A stretch of 32,711 nt of DNA from Sphingobium indicum BiD32 (GTDB taxonomy: Bacteria > Pseudomonadota > Alphaproteobacteria > Sphingomonadales > Sphingomonadaceae), in NCBI RefSeq assembly GCF_000382885.1, contig NZ_CAVK010000242.1, forward strand, positions 1-32,711. Reading direction: 5' to 3'. Both the position numbers and the translations under genes were made by a program. Shown one piece after another: positions 7,424-15,933 of this stretch; the first letter of the stretch is position 1; each line of letters begins with the position of its first letter. The notes beneath the pieces were generated by a model. It was not told where the DNA came from. It made no database searches and worked only from the letters and a program-made list of their open reading frames with translations.

Positions 7424-10270
7424 TTACATCTTGAACCGCGCGCCCACCTGGAACGTGCGCCCGTAATGCAGTTGCTCATAATTGCGATTGGCATCCAGAT
7501 CGGTGTAACGATCACGATATTCGTCGGTCAGGTTGATGCCCTCCAGCGACAGCTCGATCCAGTCCGTCAGCTTGTAGCGCATTGAAGCATCGACGTTGAT
7601 CGTGCTGTTATAGCCCTCGAACACGTTGCCCGTGCCGCTATTCTGGTCGATATAGCCGCTGCGATAGCTGGCCGACACACGCGCGCTGAACTTCTCATCC
7701 TCATAATAGAGTGTTCCGTTGAAGGCGCGCTTGGACAGGCCGAACAGGGTTGCGCTGCGGACCGCTGCAATATTGCCGCCGCCCGGCACCACCGCCGGAC
7801 CCGACACCGTATAATCGGCGCTCGATTGCACGAAGGTCGCATTCACGATCCCGCCAAAATGCGACAGGAAACCGGGCAGGAAGGTGAAGGGCGCCTGCAC
7901 CGACAATTCGATGCCCTTCAGGCTCGCCCCGCTGCCGTTGACGATCGTACCGATCGCCCAGCCTTCGGCCCGTTCGGGTTGGCCGGCGGCAGGCGAACTT
8001 GGCGGGATGACCGACAGCGGCAGGCCAGTGGACGCGAATGTCCCGTTGATCGTCTGGCCAATCGGGAAGCTCTGCACATCCTTCTTGAACACGGCGACCG
8101 ATGCGATGGACTGCGGCGCGAAATACCATTCCAGTGCCAGATCATAAGCGGTCGCGCGGAACGGATTGAGGTTTGGATTACCGAAATTGACCCGGTAATT
8201 GAACCCGTCGACCGATCCACCCGGCGTCAGGTTACCCAGCGATGGCCGCGTCATCACATCGGCCGCCGACGCGCGCACCACAAAGTCGGGGTGCGGGAAG
8301 AAGGCGATGTTCATCGCTGGCAACCAGTCCTCATAGGATCGCGACACGCCAACCAGCGTACCATTATTGAGGCCGGTCGAACTCTGATCGGTCTTGACGT
8401 AGCGGATGCCCGCATTGGCCGCATATTCCAGTCCGAAAATATCGCCCTTGGCGTCGAACTGGAGATAACCGCCGGTCGTCTTTTCCACCACGCCGCGCGT
8501 ATTGCCCGCGTCGATCGCAGCGGTGCGATCATACAGGTTGGTAAAGTCCGTACCCGCCGCCAGGTTGGGCACCAGCCACTGCGTCGTCGTCCCCGCAGGC
8601 GCATCCGCGCCTTTCAGCGTGAACATCTCCGCCAGGGCCGCCGTCACCGGGAAGCCATAGACAGCGCTCGGACCAAAGGCCGACGTCGGCGAACAGGCCA
8701 GCGTTCCCAGCACCCGGTCCACGCCGCCATTGCCGCACACCACCGTATCGCGGCTAAAGCCTGCCGTATCGAAGGAGAAGCGGCGATAGACCGCACCCGC
8801 CTTGACCGTGAAGCCCTCCGTCACGTCCCATTCGGTGCGCAACTGCATCGTGCGGAACTTGTTGATCGTGGACGACGGCCGGTCGCGGATTTCGGCCAGC
8901 TGGAAATTGGCGGGATCGGTGACGCTGGTGCCGAATGTCAGCACCGGGCGCTTCATATTGCTATAGTCGTACTGATAGCCCTGTGCATCGCGGTCATCGA
9001 ACACCAATGTCGTTTCGACCGGGATGGACGCATCCGACTTGGAAAAACCGCCGAGCAGGGTGAAGCGGAAACTATCGCCAACATCCTGATCCCAGCTGCC
9101 GCCCAACTGGTAGAATTTCGTCTGCGACTTGCGCAGATAATGTTCGGTCCGCACCCAGGCGTCGTTCAGCGTCGCGGAAATCAGGTTGTTGTTGCTGTCG
9201 TAAACCGGGTTCACGACATTGATCGAGCGCTCGTTCGACCGCAACAGCACTTCGCCCCATTTCTCCTCGCGCGTCTCGCGGAAGCGGGAGAACAGGCCGT
9301 CGATCGAAACCTTGGTCGCGTCCGAAGGCGACCACTGGATCGACCCGGTCACGCCCAGACGCTCACGCTCCTGCGCAATTTCGCCATAGCGCGGAATACG
9401 CGGGTGGAAGGCCAGCGCTGCCCTGTCGCAACCTGCGCTCGGCACATAAGCGCCGCCGCTATTGGGCGCGGTGAAGCAGTTGACGCCATCGACACTGTCG
9501 AACCGCGCCTGCGACCAGCGCACCGTATTATTGCCCATCTGGAGCGTATCGAGCTTGGAATAGGCCGCAGACAGCGCCACGCCCCATTGCCCGTCGGGCG
9601 ATTTCCACGACAGCAAACCGGCGGCGCGCGGCCCCCATTTTTTGCTGAGGTCATTATAGGAACCCGTCGCCGATCCGACGAAAGTGAAGCCATCCTTCCC
9701 GGCAAGCGGATTGCCGGTGTTCAGATCCACCACCGCGCCCAGCGATCCTTCGTCGAGCGAGGCTTCGGCGGTCTTGTGGACCACCAGCGAGCTGAACAGT
9801 TCGGACGCGAACACGTTGAAATCGAACGCGCGGTCGCGGTTGGCGCTGGCGCCATCGGTCGAGGTCGCAACGGTTTCCATGCCGTTCACGCGCACACGGG
9901 TAAATTGCGCGCCCAGACCGCGCACCGTGATCGCCCGGCCTTCGCCGCCGTCACGCTGGATCGAGATGCCCGGAATACGCTGCAACGATTCCGCCAGATT
10001 CTGATCGGGAAATTTCGCAATATCTTCCGCCACGATCGCATCGACCGATCCGACCGACTGGCGCTTCAGGTTGATCGCCGCGCCCAGCGACTGGCGGAAA
10101 CCGGTGACGACAATGTCGGCAACATCGCCCTCGTCCGCACTTTGTGCCGGACCTTGCGGCACATCCTGCGCCAGCACCGCCGTCGGCATCGCCAGCATGA
10201 TCGCCGCGACGCTCGCCCCGGCCAGCCAGCGCTGCACGCCGCCCTGATTATTGCCCTTCCGAATCTGCAC
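7424..10270 (-). CDS. TonB-dependent outer-membrane receptor (carbohydrate type)
   Basis: 948 residues starting at a GTG at 10270, chosen because AAGGAG lies 8 bases upstream and the signal peptide (VQIRKGNNQ..., hydrophobic core ASVAAIMLAM, cleavage near VLAQ) begins here. The TonB box region DIVVTGFRQSL is followed by a plug domain with FPDQNLAESLQRIPGI and TVRGLGAQFTRVRVNG, typical of the large Caulobacter/Xanthomonas receptor group that imports plant oligosaccharides. The remainder is a 22-strand barrel ending QVGARFKM. Its neighbours are GH43 and a divergent pectate lyase, so its likely cargo is unsaturated oligogalacturonides. An operator copy lies 147 bp upstream of the start. Confidence 0.93.
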   Translation of the reverse strand: MQIRKGNNQGGVQRWLAGASVAAIMLAMPTAVLAQDVPQGPAQSADEGDVADIVVTGFRQSLGAAINLKRQSVGSVDAIVAEDIAKFPDQNLAESLQRIPGISIQRDGGEGRAITVRGLGAQFTRVRVNGMETVATSTDGASANRDRAFDFNVFASELFSSLVVHKTAEASLDEGSLGAVVDLNTGNPLAGKDGFTFVGSATGSYNDLSKKWGPRAAGLLSWKSPDGQWGVALSAAYSKLDTLQMGNNTVRWSQARFDSVDGVNCFTAPNSGGAYVPSAGCDRAALAFHPRIPRYGEIAQERERLGVTGSIQWSPSDATKVSIDGLFSRFRETREEKWGEVLLRSNERSINVVNPVYDSNNNLISATLNDAWVRTEHYLRKSQTKFYQLGGSWDQDVGDSFRFTLLGGFSKSDASIPVETTLVFDDRDAQGYQYDYSNMKRPVLTFGTSVTDPANFQLAEIRDRPSSTINKFRTMQLRTEWDVTEGFTVKAGAVYRRFSFDTAGFSRDTVVCGNGGVDRVLGTLACSPTSAFGPSAVYGFPVTAALAEMFTLKGADAPAGTTTQWLVPNLAAGTDFTNLYDRTAAIDAGNTRGVVEKTTGGYLQFDAKGDIFGLEYAANAGIRYVKTDQSSTGLNNGTLVGVSRSYEDWLPAMNIAFFPHPDFVVRASAADVMTRPSLGNLTPGGSVDGFNYRVNFGNPNLNPFRATAYDLALEWYFAPQSIASVAVFKKDVQSFPIGQTINGTFASTGLPLSVIPPSSPAAGQPERAEGWAIGTIVNGSGASLKGIELSVQAPFTFLPGFLSHFGGIVNATFVQSSADYTVSGPAVVPGGGNIAAVRSATLFGLSKRAFNGTLYYEDEKFSARVSASYRSGYIDQNSGTGNVFEGYNSTINVDASMRYKLTDWIELSLEGINLTDEYRDRYTDLDANRNYEQLHYGRTFQVGARFKM

Positions 10271-10417
10271 GTTCCGCTCCTTCCCTGTTGTCGATACCCG
10301 TCCGGCCCTATCGGCGAACGGGGCATGGTCTATCGGCAGGATCAGGGGCGAATCGTCTCGCTTGCGCCCTCTCCTGCCCGTGCCGCCGCCAGCTGTTGCT
10401 GGTCCGTTGGCGACACT

Positions 10418-10431
10418 GGAAACCGGTGTCA
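10418..10431 (+). promoter_or_regulatory. Predicted LacI-type operator, site 1 (TonB receptor)
   Basis: GGAAACCGGTGTCA, a degenerate palindrome centred on ACC|GGT. The wider segment 10412-10430 also reads as an imperfect inverted repeat (GACACTGG / CCGGTGTC). It is identical, in inverted orientation, to site 4 at 18051-18064. Confidence 0.75.
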
Positions 10432-10585
10432 TAACCGACGCCATAAATGCGCGCCGTGTTTCCGGCTGTCAATATAGGGAGGCGATTATTGTTGGATGAT
10501 GGCCGCATTGCCACAGTCGTCGCAATTTTCGCCTAGCTGCTCGCCCATTATATCGCCCATGGGGGTAGGGGCGGGAAGGATTGCC

Positions 10586-10599
10586 GGACACCGGTGTCA
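10586..10599 (+). promoter_or_regulatory. Predicted LacI-type operator, site 2 (pectate lyase)
   Basis: GGACACCGGTGTCA, containing the perfect 12-bp palindrome GACACCGGTGTC. It lies 57 bp upstream of the pectate lyase start and is identical to site 3 in front of kduI. Confidence 0.78.
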
Positions 10600-10656
10600 C
10601 AAGAGACTTGCGACAGATGGCATGCAATGGCACACCCATGGTCAAAGAGAGGAACC

Positions 10657-12096
10657 ATGATCATGCCTGCCCCCCGGTCCCGCCCCCTTTGGTTACTGCT
10701 CGGCGTCGCGATGGCCCAGTTGCCGACCGTCCAGCCCGCCGCCGCCCAATCCAAGCCGCGCCAGGCGACCACCGCCCAAACCGCCTTCCCCGGCGCGGTC
10801 GGTTGGGCCGCGACCACGCCCGGCGGCCGGGGCGGCCGCATCCTGCGCGTCACCACCCTCGCCCCCGACGGTCCCGGTAGCTTCAAGGCCGCGCTGGAGG
10901 CCAAAGGCCCACGCATCATCGTGTTCGAGGTTGGCGGTATCATCGACATGGCCCGCCAGACGCTGAAAATCACCGAACCCTTCGTCACCATCGCGGGGCA
11001 GACCGCCCCCTCCCCCGGCATCACCCTCATCAAGTCCGGCATCGACATCGCCACCCATGACGTGGTGATCCGCCATATCCGCATCCGCACCGGGGTCGAT
11101 GGCCAAGCCAAGATGAGCGGTTGGGAGGCCGACTCCCTTTCCACCGTCGCGGCGCACAATGTCGTGATCGACCATTGCAGCTTCACCTGGGCGATTGACG
11201 AGAATATGTCCGCGTCCGGCCCCCGCTTCACCGGCAAGACCCCGGACGACTGGCGAAAGGGCACCAGTCACGCCATCACCTTCTCCTATAATATCGCCGC
11301 CGAAGGCCTCGCTGACGCCAGCCATCCCAAGGGCGAACATAGCAAGGGGACGCTGATCCACGACAATGCGAGCGAGATACTGATCTACCGCAACGTCTAT
11401 GCCCATAACAAGGAACGCAACCCGCTGCTGAAAGGCGGCGCGCAGGTCCAGATGGTCAATAATATCCTCTATGATCCGGGCGAACGCGCGGTCCATTACA
11501 ACCTCATGGCGCTCGAATGGGGCGATCATCCCTACCAGACCGGCAAACTCTCAGCGGTCGGCAACGTGTTGCGCGGCGGCGTATCGACCGCGCCCGGCAT
11601 GCCTTTCCTGACGCTGGGCGGCGATGGCGATCTGGACTATCATGGCAAGGATAATATCGCGGTCGACCGCTTCGGCGTCGCCCTGCCGATGTTCGGCCGC
11701 TACGGCGAAACCCGCGCAAAAATCAACGAACTCGCCACCCCGCCGATCTGGTGGCCCGGCACCCAGCTGCTGCCCGTGCGCGACGTGGAAACCCATGTCC
11801 TCGCCCATGCCGGCGCCCGCCCATGGGATCGCGACGCCGACGATCTGCGCGTCCTCTTCTTCGTCGCCGAAGGACGCGGCGAAATCATCGATGATGAGCG
11901 GCAGGTCGGCGGCTATCCGAAAATGGCGCAAACCCGCGCGCCCTTCGTCGCGGCCGACTGGAACCTCGACACGATGGAACCGAAATCGGGCCGCTATCCC
12001 GGGCAGACTGGCGAGATCGCCGAACATCTGTCCGACCGCGACAAGATGATGCGCCAAAGTCCGGCACCGCGTGCGCAATCAGGAGAAACAAAATGA
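10657..12096 (+). CDS. Exported pectate lyase, PL1-like right-handed beta-helix
   Basis: 479 residues. The ATG at 10657 follows GAGAGGAACC and opens a Sec signal peptide (RPLWLLLGVAMAQL..., cleavage after AAAQ near residue 31); the frame is open upstream but lacks such features and would overlap the operator. The mature protein has the PL1 layout: FPGAVGWAATTPGGRGG, FEVGGIIDM, TIAGQTAPSPGITL, then stacked coils with VIRHIRIRTG and VIDHCSFTWAIDENMS. It should cleave polygalacturonate by beta-elimination to 4,5-unsaturated products, outside the cytoplasm. Its stop overlaps the start of the cupin gene by 4 bp (ATGA), implying translational coupling. Confidence 0.9.
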   Translation: MIMPAPRSRPLWLLLGVAMAQLPTVQPAAAQSKPRQATTAQTAFPGAVGWAATTPGGRGGRILRVTTLAPDGPGSFKAALEAKGPRIIVFEVGGIIDMARQTLKITEPFVTIAGQTAPSPGITLIKSGIDIATHDVVIRHIRIRTGVDGQAKMSGWEADSLSTVAAHNVVIDHCSFTWAIDENMSASGPRFTGKTPDDWRKGTSHAITFSYNIAAEGLADASHPKGEHSKGTLIHDNASEILIYRNVYAHNKERNPLLKGGAQVQMVNNILYDPGERAVHYNLMALEWGDHPYQTGKLSAVGNVLRGGVSTAPGMPFLTLGGDGDLDYHGKDNIAVDRFGVALPMFGRYGETRAKINELATPPIWWPGTQLLPVRDVETHVLAHAGARPWDRDADDLRVLFFVAEGRGEIIDDERQVGGYPKMAQTRAPFVAADWNLDTMEPKSGRYPGQTGEIAEHLSDRDKMMRQSPAPRAQSGETK

Positions 12097-12518
12097 TCTT
12101 CGCCCCCCTCCTCCTCGCAGCAACCGCTGTCGCAGCGTCACCCGCGCCGCCCATGGCCGTGATCGACGAACAAAGCGTCCGCCGCGAAGAGCCGACCCCC
12201 CACGGCAAGATCGGTCTCAGCACCGCCTACCGCATCAGCGACGCCGCCCCCCAGCCCCGCACCATGGAGTTCCGCAAACGCATCCTCCATGTCGGCTCCG
12301 CCATCGGCCTCCACCCCATCGCCCATGATGAAGTCTATTATGTCCTCTCCGGCACCGGCGACGTGACATCAGACGGCAAAACCCAAAGCCTCACCCCCGG
12401 CATGGCCGCCTATCTCTACGACGGCGCGGTGGTCGGCATCCGCCAGACCGGCAAGGAACCGCTGGCGCTGATCATCAGCTATCCGGTGAAGCAAACGGTT
12501 AGCGAAAAGGCAAAGTAG
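12093..12518 (+). CDS. Exported small cupin protein, KdgF-like candidate
   Basis: 141 residues with a short signal peptide (MIFAPLLLAATAVAA, cleavage near residue 18) and one cupin_2 domain. Motif 1 is HPIAHDEVYYVLSGTG, giving His74, His78 and Glu80 as metal ligands. In motif 2 (PGMAAYLYDGAVVGIRQTG) the usual fourth ligand His is replaced by Val. AGGAG lies 8 bases before the start, and the ATGA overlap ties it to the pectate lyase. Known KdgF cupins linearise unsaturated uronates to 5-keto-4-deoxyuronate; the context suggests a similar role in the periplasm, but this is inference, since single-domain cupins have many functions. Confidence 0.85.
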   Translation: MIFAPLLLAATAVAASPAPPMAVIDEQSVRREEPTPHGKIGLSTAYRISDAAPQPRTMEFRKRILHVGSAIGLHPIAHDEVYYVLSGTGDVTSDGKTQSLTPGMAAYLYDGAVVGIRQTGKEPLALIISYPVKQTVSEKAK

Positions 12519-12610
12519 CGCACGCGATCTTCTGCCCCCCGCCCACACCGTTCATTTCGGCACAGATATGTGGGGAAAAGATCCTAGCCAAATCCCCCCA
12601 ACCCCCGTCG

Positions 12611-12628
12611 TCCCCGCGCAGGCGGGGA
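12611..12628. repeat. REP-like hairpin
   Basis: TCCCCGC, loop GCAG, then GCGGGGA: perfect 7-bp arms inside the frequent proteobacterial context CGTCGTCCCCGCGCAGGCGG. Such units are dispersed, non-coding repeats. Confidence 0.75.
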
Positions 12629-12715
12629 TCCATCTCTCGCCATACGCCTTGCTACATTGCGCGCATAAACGTCGCCGCCCACAATCAAGCCGCCCAAACA
12701 GTCCCACCCACCACC

Positions 12716-12804
12716 GTCACCCCGGACTTGATCCGGGGTCCAGACACTCAGCGCTCAAGCGACCCACTACCCTCGCGCCAATGGATGCCGGGTCAAGCCC
12801 GGCA
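12716..12804. repeat. REPIN-like inverted pair of REP hairpins
   Basis: Hairpin one is CCCCGGA-CTTGA-TCCGGGG (12720-12738). Hairpin two is GCCGGG-TCAAG-CCCGGC (12787-12803), whose reverse complement matches hairpin one in layout (GGCTTGACCCGG against GGACTTGATCCGG). Two related REP units in opposite orientation about 48 bp apart form the typical REPIN arrangement. Mobilisation would depend on a RAYT transposase elsewhere; none is in the window. Confidence 0.65.
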
Positions 12805-12891
12805 CGACGGAATGGGTTGTTATGCGACGTTCTGCTTTTAGCGGAAACATCAAAGGCCGACATTTGGATAGCCAACAACAGACAGTTTCAG

Positions 12892-13293
12892 TTAGCAGGG
12901 GCCGTGCCAAAACAGGCCGTAGTTCAACTCCGACCAACAATCAGAAAGCCATCCAAGATTTCGTTTGTCAGGAGCAAAGCCATATCCCCAGCCTCCATCG
13001 AAAAATGGTCTCGTGCCGATGTGCAACGAGCCATAGTAAACAGTAACGGAATACGGTTCCAATTCGGCGATTGCAGGCGGCCATTGATCTTTCGGAATGT
13101 CAGTAGATTGTCCGTGAGCGCTGATTGGATGCGCCGCCATCAAACTCTGGGATTCGGCTGCTATCGCCTTCAAATTGGCCTGATCATGGGTAGGGTGCGG
13201 GAAAGCGCTATATGTACCGAGCGCTGTTAAAATAATGATCGGCAGCCCGATACGCAGGCATCCGCTCAATCGGGCTCTCCTCGGTAGTGTCAT
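12892..13293 (-). CDS. Small putative exported protein of unknown function
   Basis: 133 residues. I do not recognise a named family. A basic N terminus is followed by a hydrophobic segment (about residues 16-30, IGLPIIILTALGTYSAF) that is either a signal peptide or a membrane anchor. The mature part is orderly: a Pro-Trp-Pro-Pro motif (KDQWPPAIAELEPYSVTVYYG), a glycine/aromatic turn FFDGGWGYGFAPD, and a C-terminal tail with Cys, Trp and the ending WHGPC. Two cysteines near the end could form a disulfide. The composition is less GC-rich than the flanks, with more AT third positions, which hints at recent acquisition or weak selection. There is no good ribosome site before the ATG. Confidence 0.6.
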   Translation of the reverse strand: MTLPRRARLSGCLRIGLPIIILTALGTYSAFPHPTHDQANLKAIAAESQSLMAAHPISAHGQSTDIPKDQWPPAIAELEPYSVTVYYGSLHIGTRPFFDGGWGYGFAPDKRNLGWLSDCWSELNYGLFWHGPC

Positions 13294-13621
13294 GGAATGG
13301 AACTTACACCTGCGCTAAATGTCCGCAAGTCGACTGCCTAGGATTGTTGTCCACTGTCGAAGTTTGGCCGTTTACGAATGGCGCTCACAACCGCCATTCC
13401 ACCCTTGCCCCATCCCACTGTCCTACACCCCCACCCCCTGCTATACCGCAGCCCGGCTCCTTCCCATCGTCCACCCCCTCCCCGGCTCCGCACTTCCCGT
13501 GCGCGCCGACGCAAAACTTCGCCCCAAATCTCCATAAGCGACATGGGCGAAGTTAGCGAAGTTCCGCACCCCATCCCCTCCGCGTCCCCGCGCCTCCGCG
13601 TGACCCTAAATCCTTGTTTAA
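13294..13621. other. Intergenic stretch with pyrimidine-rich DNA and an inverted repeat
   Basis: No gene is seen. Bases 13395-13500 are strongly C-rich on the plus strand (many CCC runs). At 13515-13524 and 13545-13554 lies a perfect 10-bp inverted repeat, AACTTCGCCC ... GGGCGAAGTT, with a 20-base loop, followed by a partial third copy GCGAAGTT at 13556-13563. It lies just downstream of the carboxylesterase stop on the minus strand, but has no T-run and so is not a classic terminator. Confidence 0.6.
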
Positions 13622-15163
13622 TCAGCTCCCCGACTGAATATAGGGCGCCCGCGCAAACAGCATCCGTTCCCAGCCACGCGGATCATCTTCCACCCGGCTT
13701 GTGGCGTCAAAGATCATCGTCGCCCGTCGATCCAGCCGATATTGCGGCCAATCCGCCCGTCCAGCCCGCGCAAATTGGACAAAGCGCGTCATCATCGCCG
13801 CCGATGCCGCCCGCGCGCCCGCGCCGGTCCCGGTAAATGACCCCGGCGCATCCAGCGTCCCGAACGCCAGCGCAATATCCATCGTGTGCGGCGCACCCCG
13901 CCTGGGCTGGGTCGGTGACTGGAAATCGACCTGATATACCCAGGTTGGCGCATCGGCCCGCGCCCGCGCCTCCGCCTCGATCACCTGCCCCGGCCAGCTT
14001 CGCCCTGCCGTGGTCGCGGCATAGAAGATCCGCTCTGCCGACCAGTCGGGAAAGCGCGCGCGATACTGGTCCACGATCCACTCAGGCGACAGGTCGATCC
14101 GCAATTCTCCCGCCATCCGCGCCGCCAGATTGCCCCAGTCCAGCCCCCGCAGCAGCGGTCCGTCGGGGTCGATAAAGGCCCGCGTCTCGTCCAGCGTATT
14201 GCCCAGCATCATCGGGATCGGATTGCCCTGCGGCGCGGCGTCGGGCCAGAAGGGATGCCGGTCCAGCGACCGCATATCCAGCACCGGTCCCATATAGACG
14301 CCCCCGCCCAGGATCGGATCGGTTGCCTCCAGCCCCTCGATCAGCCGCGCGACCGGCATCGTCAGCAACGGTGCCAGCGCATCGGGCTTCGCCCCCAGCC
14401 GGTCGAGATAGGCCGCCGTCCGTCGCGACGCATTGATCGGTCCGCTGGCCGTCACCTGCTGCCCGCTCATCGTGATCGCGCGGTGGAACAGCCCCTTGGC
14501 GGCGGGCATTGCCATCATCGTCGCGATCTTCGCCCCGCCGCCCGACTGGCCAAAGACTGTCACATTGTCCGGATCGCCCCCGAACACGGCGATATTGTCC
14601 CGCACCCAGCGCAGCGCCAGTATCAGGTCCAGTTGCCCGGCATTGCCACTATCGGCAAAGCGCGGATCGAGCCGCGCGAGATAGAGATAACCCAGCGCAT
14701 TCAGGCGATGGTTGACCGTCACGACCACGACATCGCCCGCCGCCGCCAGATGCCGCCCGTCATTCAGCGGATCGACCACGCTGCCATTGGCGTAAGCCCC
14801 GCCGTGGATATAGAGCATCACCGGACGCTTGGCGGAAGGCTCTGTCCCCGGCGTCCAGATATTGAGAAACAGGCAATCCTCGCTGGTCCCCGCCTGCATC
14901 GCCCGCTGCGGACAGGATGGCGCAAAAGCGGTGGCGTCAACGATCCCGCGCCAGGGTTCAGGCGCCCGCGGTGGCTGGAAGCGGCGCTGCGCCGTGTCCT
15001 GCCCATAGCGGACGCCGCGAAACACATACAGCCCTGCCTCCCGCCTGCCCCGGATCCGCCCCTTGGTCGTCGCAACGACCGGATCAGGGCGCGCAGCGAA
15101 AACGGGCGCAGCGCACAAGCCAATGGCCCCCGCAACAAAGCGGCGGCGGTCCACGCCGGCCAT
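13622..15163 (-). CDS. Tat-exported type B carboxylesterase
   Basis: 513 residues. A twin-arginine signal (DRRRFVAGAIGLCAAPVFA) opens the protein. The carboxylesterase fold follows: PPRAPEPW, the SEDCLFLNIWTP block, oxyanion HGGAY, nucleophile elbow GQSGGG (Ser207), and the late His in APHTMDIALAFG. The catalytic machinery is intact. The start at 15163 leaves one base after the kduD stop; an alternative ATG at 15187 would overlap kduD by 23 bp. As the third gene of a kduI-kduD operon it may remove acetyl or methyl esters from pectin fragments, though this family is broad and the substrate is inferred from context only. Confidence 0.87.
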   Translation of the reverse strand: MAGVDRRRFVAGAIGLCAAPVFAARPDPVVATTKGRIRGRREAGLYVFRGVRYGQDTAQRRFQPPRAPEPWRGIVDATAFAPSCPQRAMQAGTSEDCLFLNIWTPGTEPSAKRPVMLYIHGGAYANGSVVDPLNDGRHLAAAGDVVVVTVNHRLNALGYLYLARLDPRFADSGNAGQLDLILALRWVRDNIAVFGGDPDNVTVFGQSGGGAKIATMMAMPAAKGLFHRAITMSGQQVTASGPINASRRTAAYLDRLGAKPDALAPLLTMPVARLIEGLEATDPILGGGVYMGPVLDMRSLDRHPFWPDAAPQGNPIPMMLGNTLDETRAFIDPDGPLLRGLDWGNLAARMAGELRIDLSPEWIVDQYRARFPDWSAERIFYAATTAGRSWPGQVIEAEARARADAPTWVYQVDFQSPTQPRRGAPHTMDIALAFGTLDAPGSFTGTGAGARAASAAMMTRFVQFARAGRADWPQYRLDRRATMIFDATSRVEDDPRGWERMLFARAPYIQSGS

Positions 15164-15164
15164 C

Positions 15165-15920
15165 CTACCGCGCCAGCCACCCGCCATCGACGGCGAGGGT
15201 GTGGCCGTGAATGTAGTTGGCGGCGCTGGACGCGAGGAACACGGCGGCTCCGCCAATGTCGGATGCGTCGCCCCAGCGGCCTGCGGGGATGCGTTCCTGA
15301 ATCTGGCGGTTGCGGGTCTCGTCGGCTTGCAGCGCAGCGGTGTTGTTGGTGGCGATATAGCCGGGTGCGATGGCGTTGACGTTGACGCCCTTGGCCGCCC
15401 ATTCATTGGCCAGCAGTTTGGTCAGGCCCGCAACGCCGCTCTTGGACGCAGTATAGCTCGGCACGCGGACGCCGCCCTGGAAGGAAAGCAAGGACGCGAT
15501 GTTGATGATCTTGCCATGCCCTTGCGCGATCATGTGGCGACCGGCGGCCTGGCTGAGGAAGAACAGCACCTTGAGATTGGTGTCGATCACCGCGTCCCAG
15601 TCCGCCTCGGTAAAGTCGACGCTGTCAGCTCTACGGATGATCCCGGCATTGTTGACCAGGATATGGAGGCCGCCGAGTGTGGCGATGGTTTCGTCGACGA
15701 CGCGCTGGACCGGTTCGATGGACGACAGGTCAGCCGAGACAATCTCTGCCCGGCGACCCAAGGCGCGGGCCTTCTGCACGGTCTCCAGCGCAGGGGTGCG
15801 ACCTACAGCGGCGATGTCCGCACCTGCCTGTGCCAGCGACAGCGCGATGGCCTGGCCGATGCCGGTGTTCGCGCCGGTTACGATGGCGACTTTTCCAGTG
15901 AGGTCGAAGGGGTTGGTCAT
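15165..15920 (-). CDS. kduD: 2-dehydro-3-deoxy-D-gluconate 5-dehydrogenase
   Basis: 251-residue classical SDR. It reduces 2,5-diketo-3-deoxygluconate to 2-keto-3-deoxygluconate with NAD(P)H in the cytoplasm, the second step after pectin lyase products are rearranged. Seen: the cofactor motif TGANTGIG (residues 15-22), NNAG at 90-93, and the catalytic Ser143, Tyr156 and Lys160 (YTASK). The opening FDLTGKVAIVTG and the LANEWAAKGVNVNAIAPGYIATNNT segment are characteristic of KduD rather than general ketoreductases. It is preceded by kduI with a palindromic spacer and followed one base later by the carboxylesterase. AGGAA precedes the ATG. Confidence 0.93.
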   Translation of the reverse strand: MTNPFDLTGKVAIVTGANTGIGQAIALSLAQAGADIAAVGRTPALETVQKARALGRRAEIVSADLSSIEPVQRVVDETIATLGGLHILVNNAGIIRRADSVDFTEADWDAVIDTNLKVLFFLSQAAGRHMIAQGHGKIINIASLLSFQGGVRVPSYTASKSGVAGLTKLLANEWAAKGVNVNAIAPGYIATNNTAALQADETRNRQIQERIPAGRWGDASDIGGAAVFLASSAANYIHGHTLAVDGGWLAR

Positions 15921-15933
15921 GGGGATTCCTGTC

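Larger units (their letters stand above)
10271..10656. promoter_or_regulatory. Divergent control region between TonB receptor and pectate lyase
   Basis: 386 bp without a gene. It holds two operator copies about 155 bp apart, one facing each gene. The stretch 10462-10555 is less GC-rich than the neighbours and probably carries the promoters, but I cannot fix -35/-10 boxes with confidence. Confidence 0.65.
12519..12891. other. Gene-free stretch rich in short palindromes
   Basis: No gene is supported. The plus-strand open frame here translates the palindromes into the tell-tale peptide PAQAGIH and PGLDPGSR patterns and is not considered coding. It contains three REP-like hairpins, listed separately. 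Confidence 0.7.

Noticed and set aside
7826..10477. 883-codon plus-strand open frame opposite the TonB receptor
   Set aside because: Antisense shadow caused by high GC; His/Arg-rich, no domains, while the minus strand has a full receptor.
12568..13230. 220-codon plus-strand open frame
   Set aside because: Its first part is translated REP hairpins and its second part is the mirror of the small exported protein on the minus strand.
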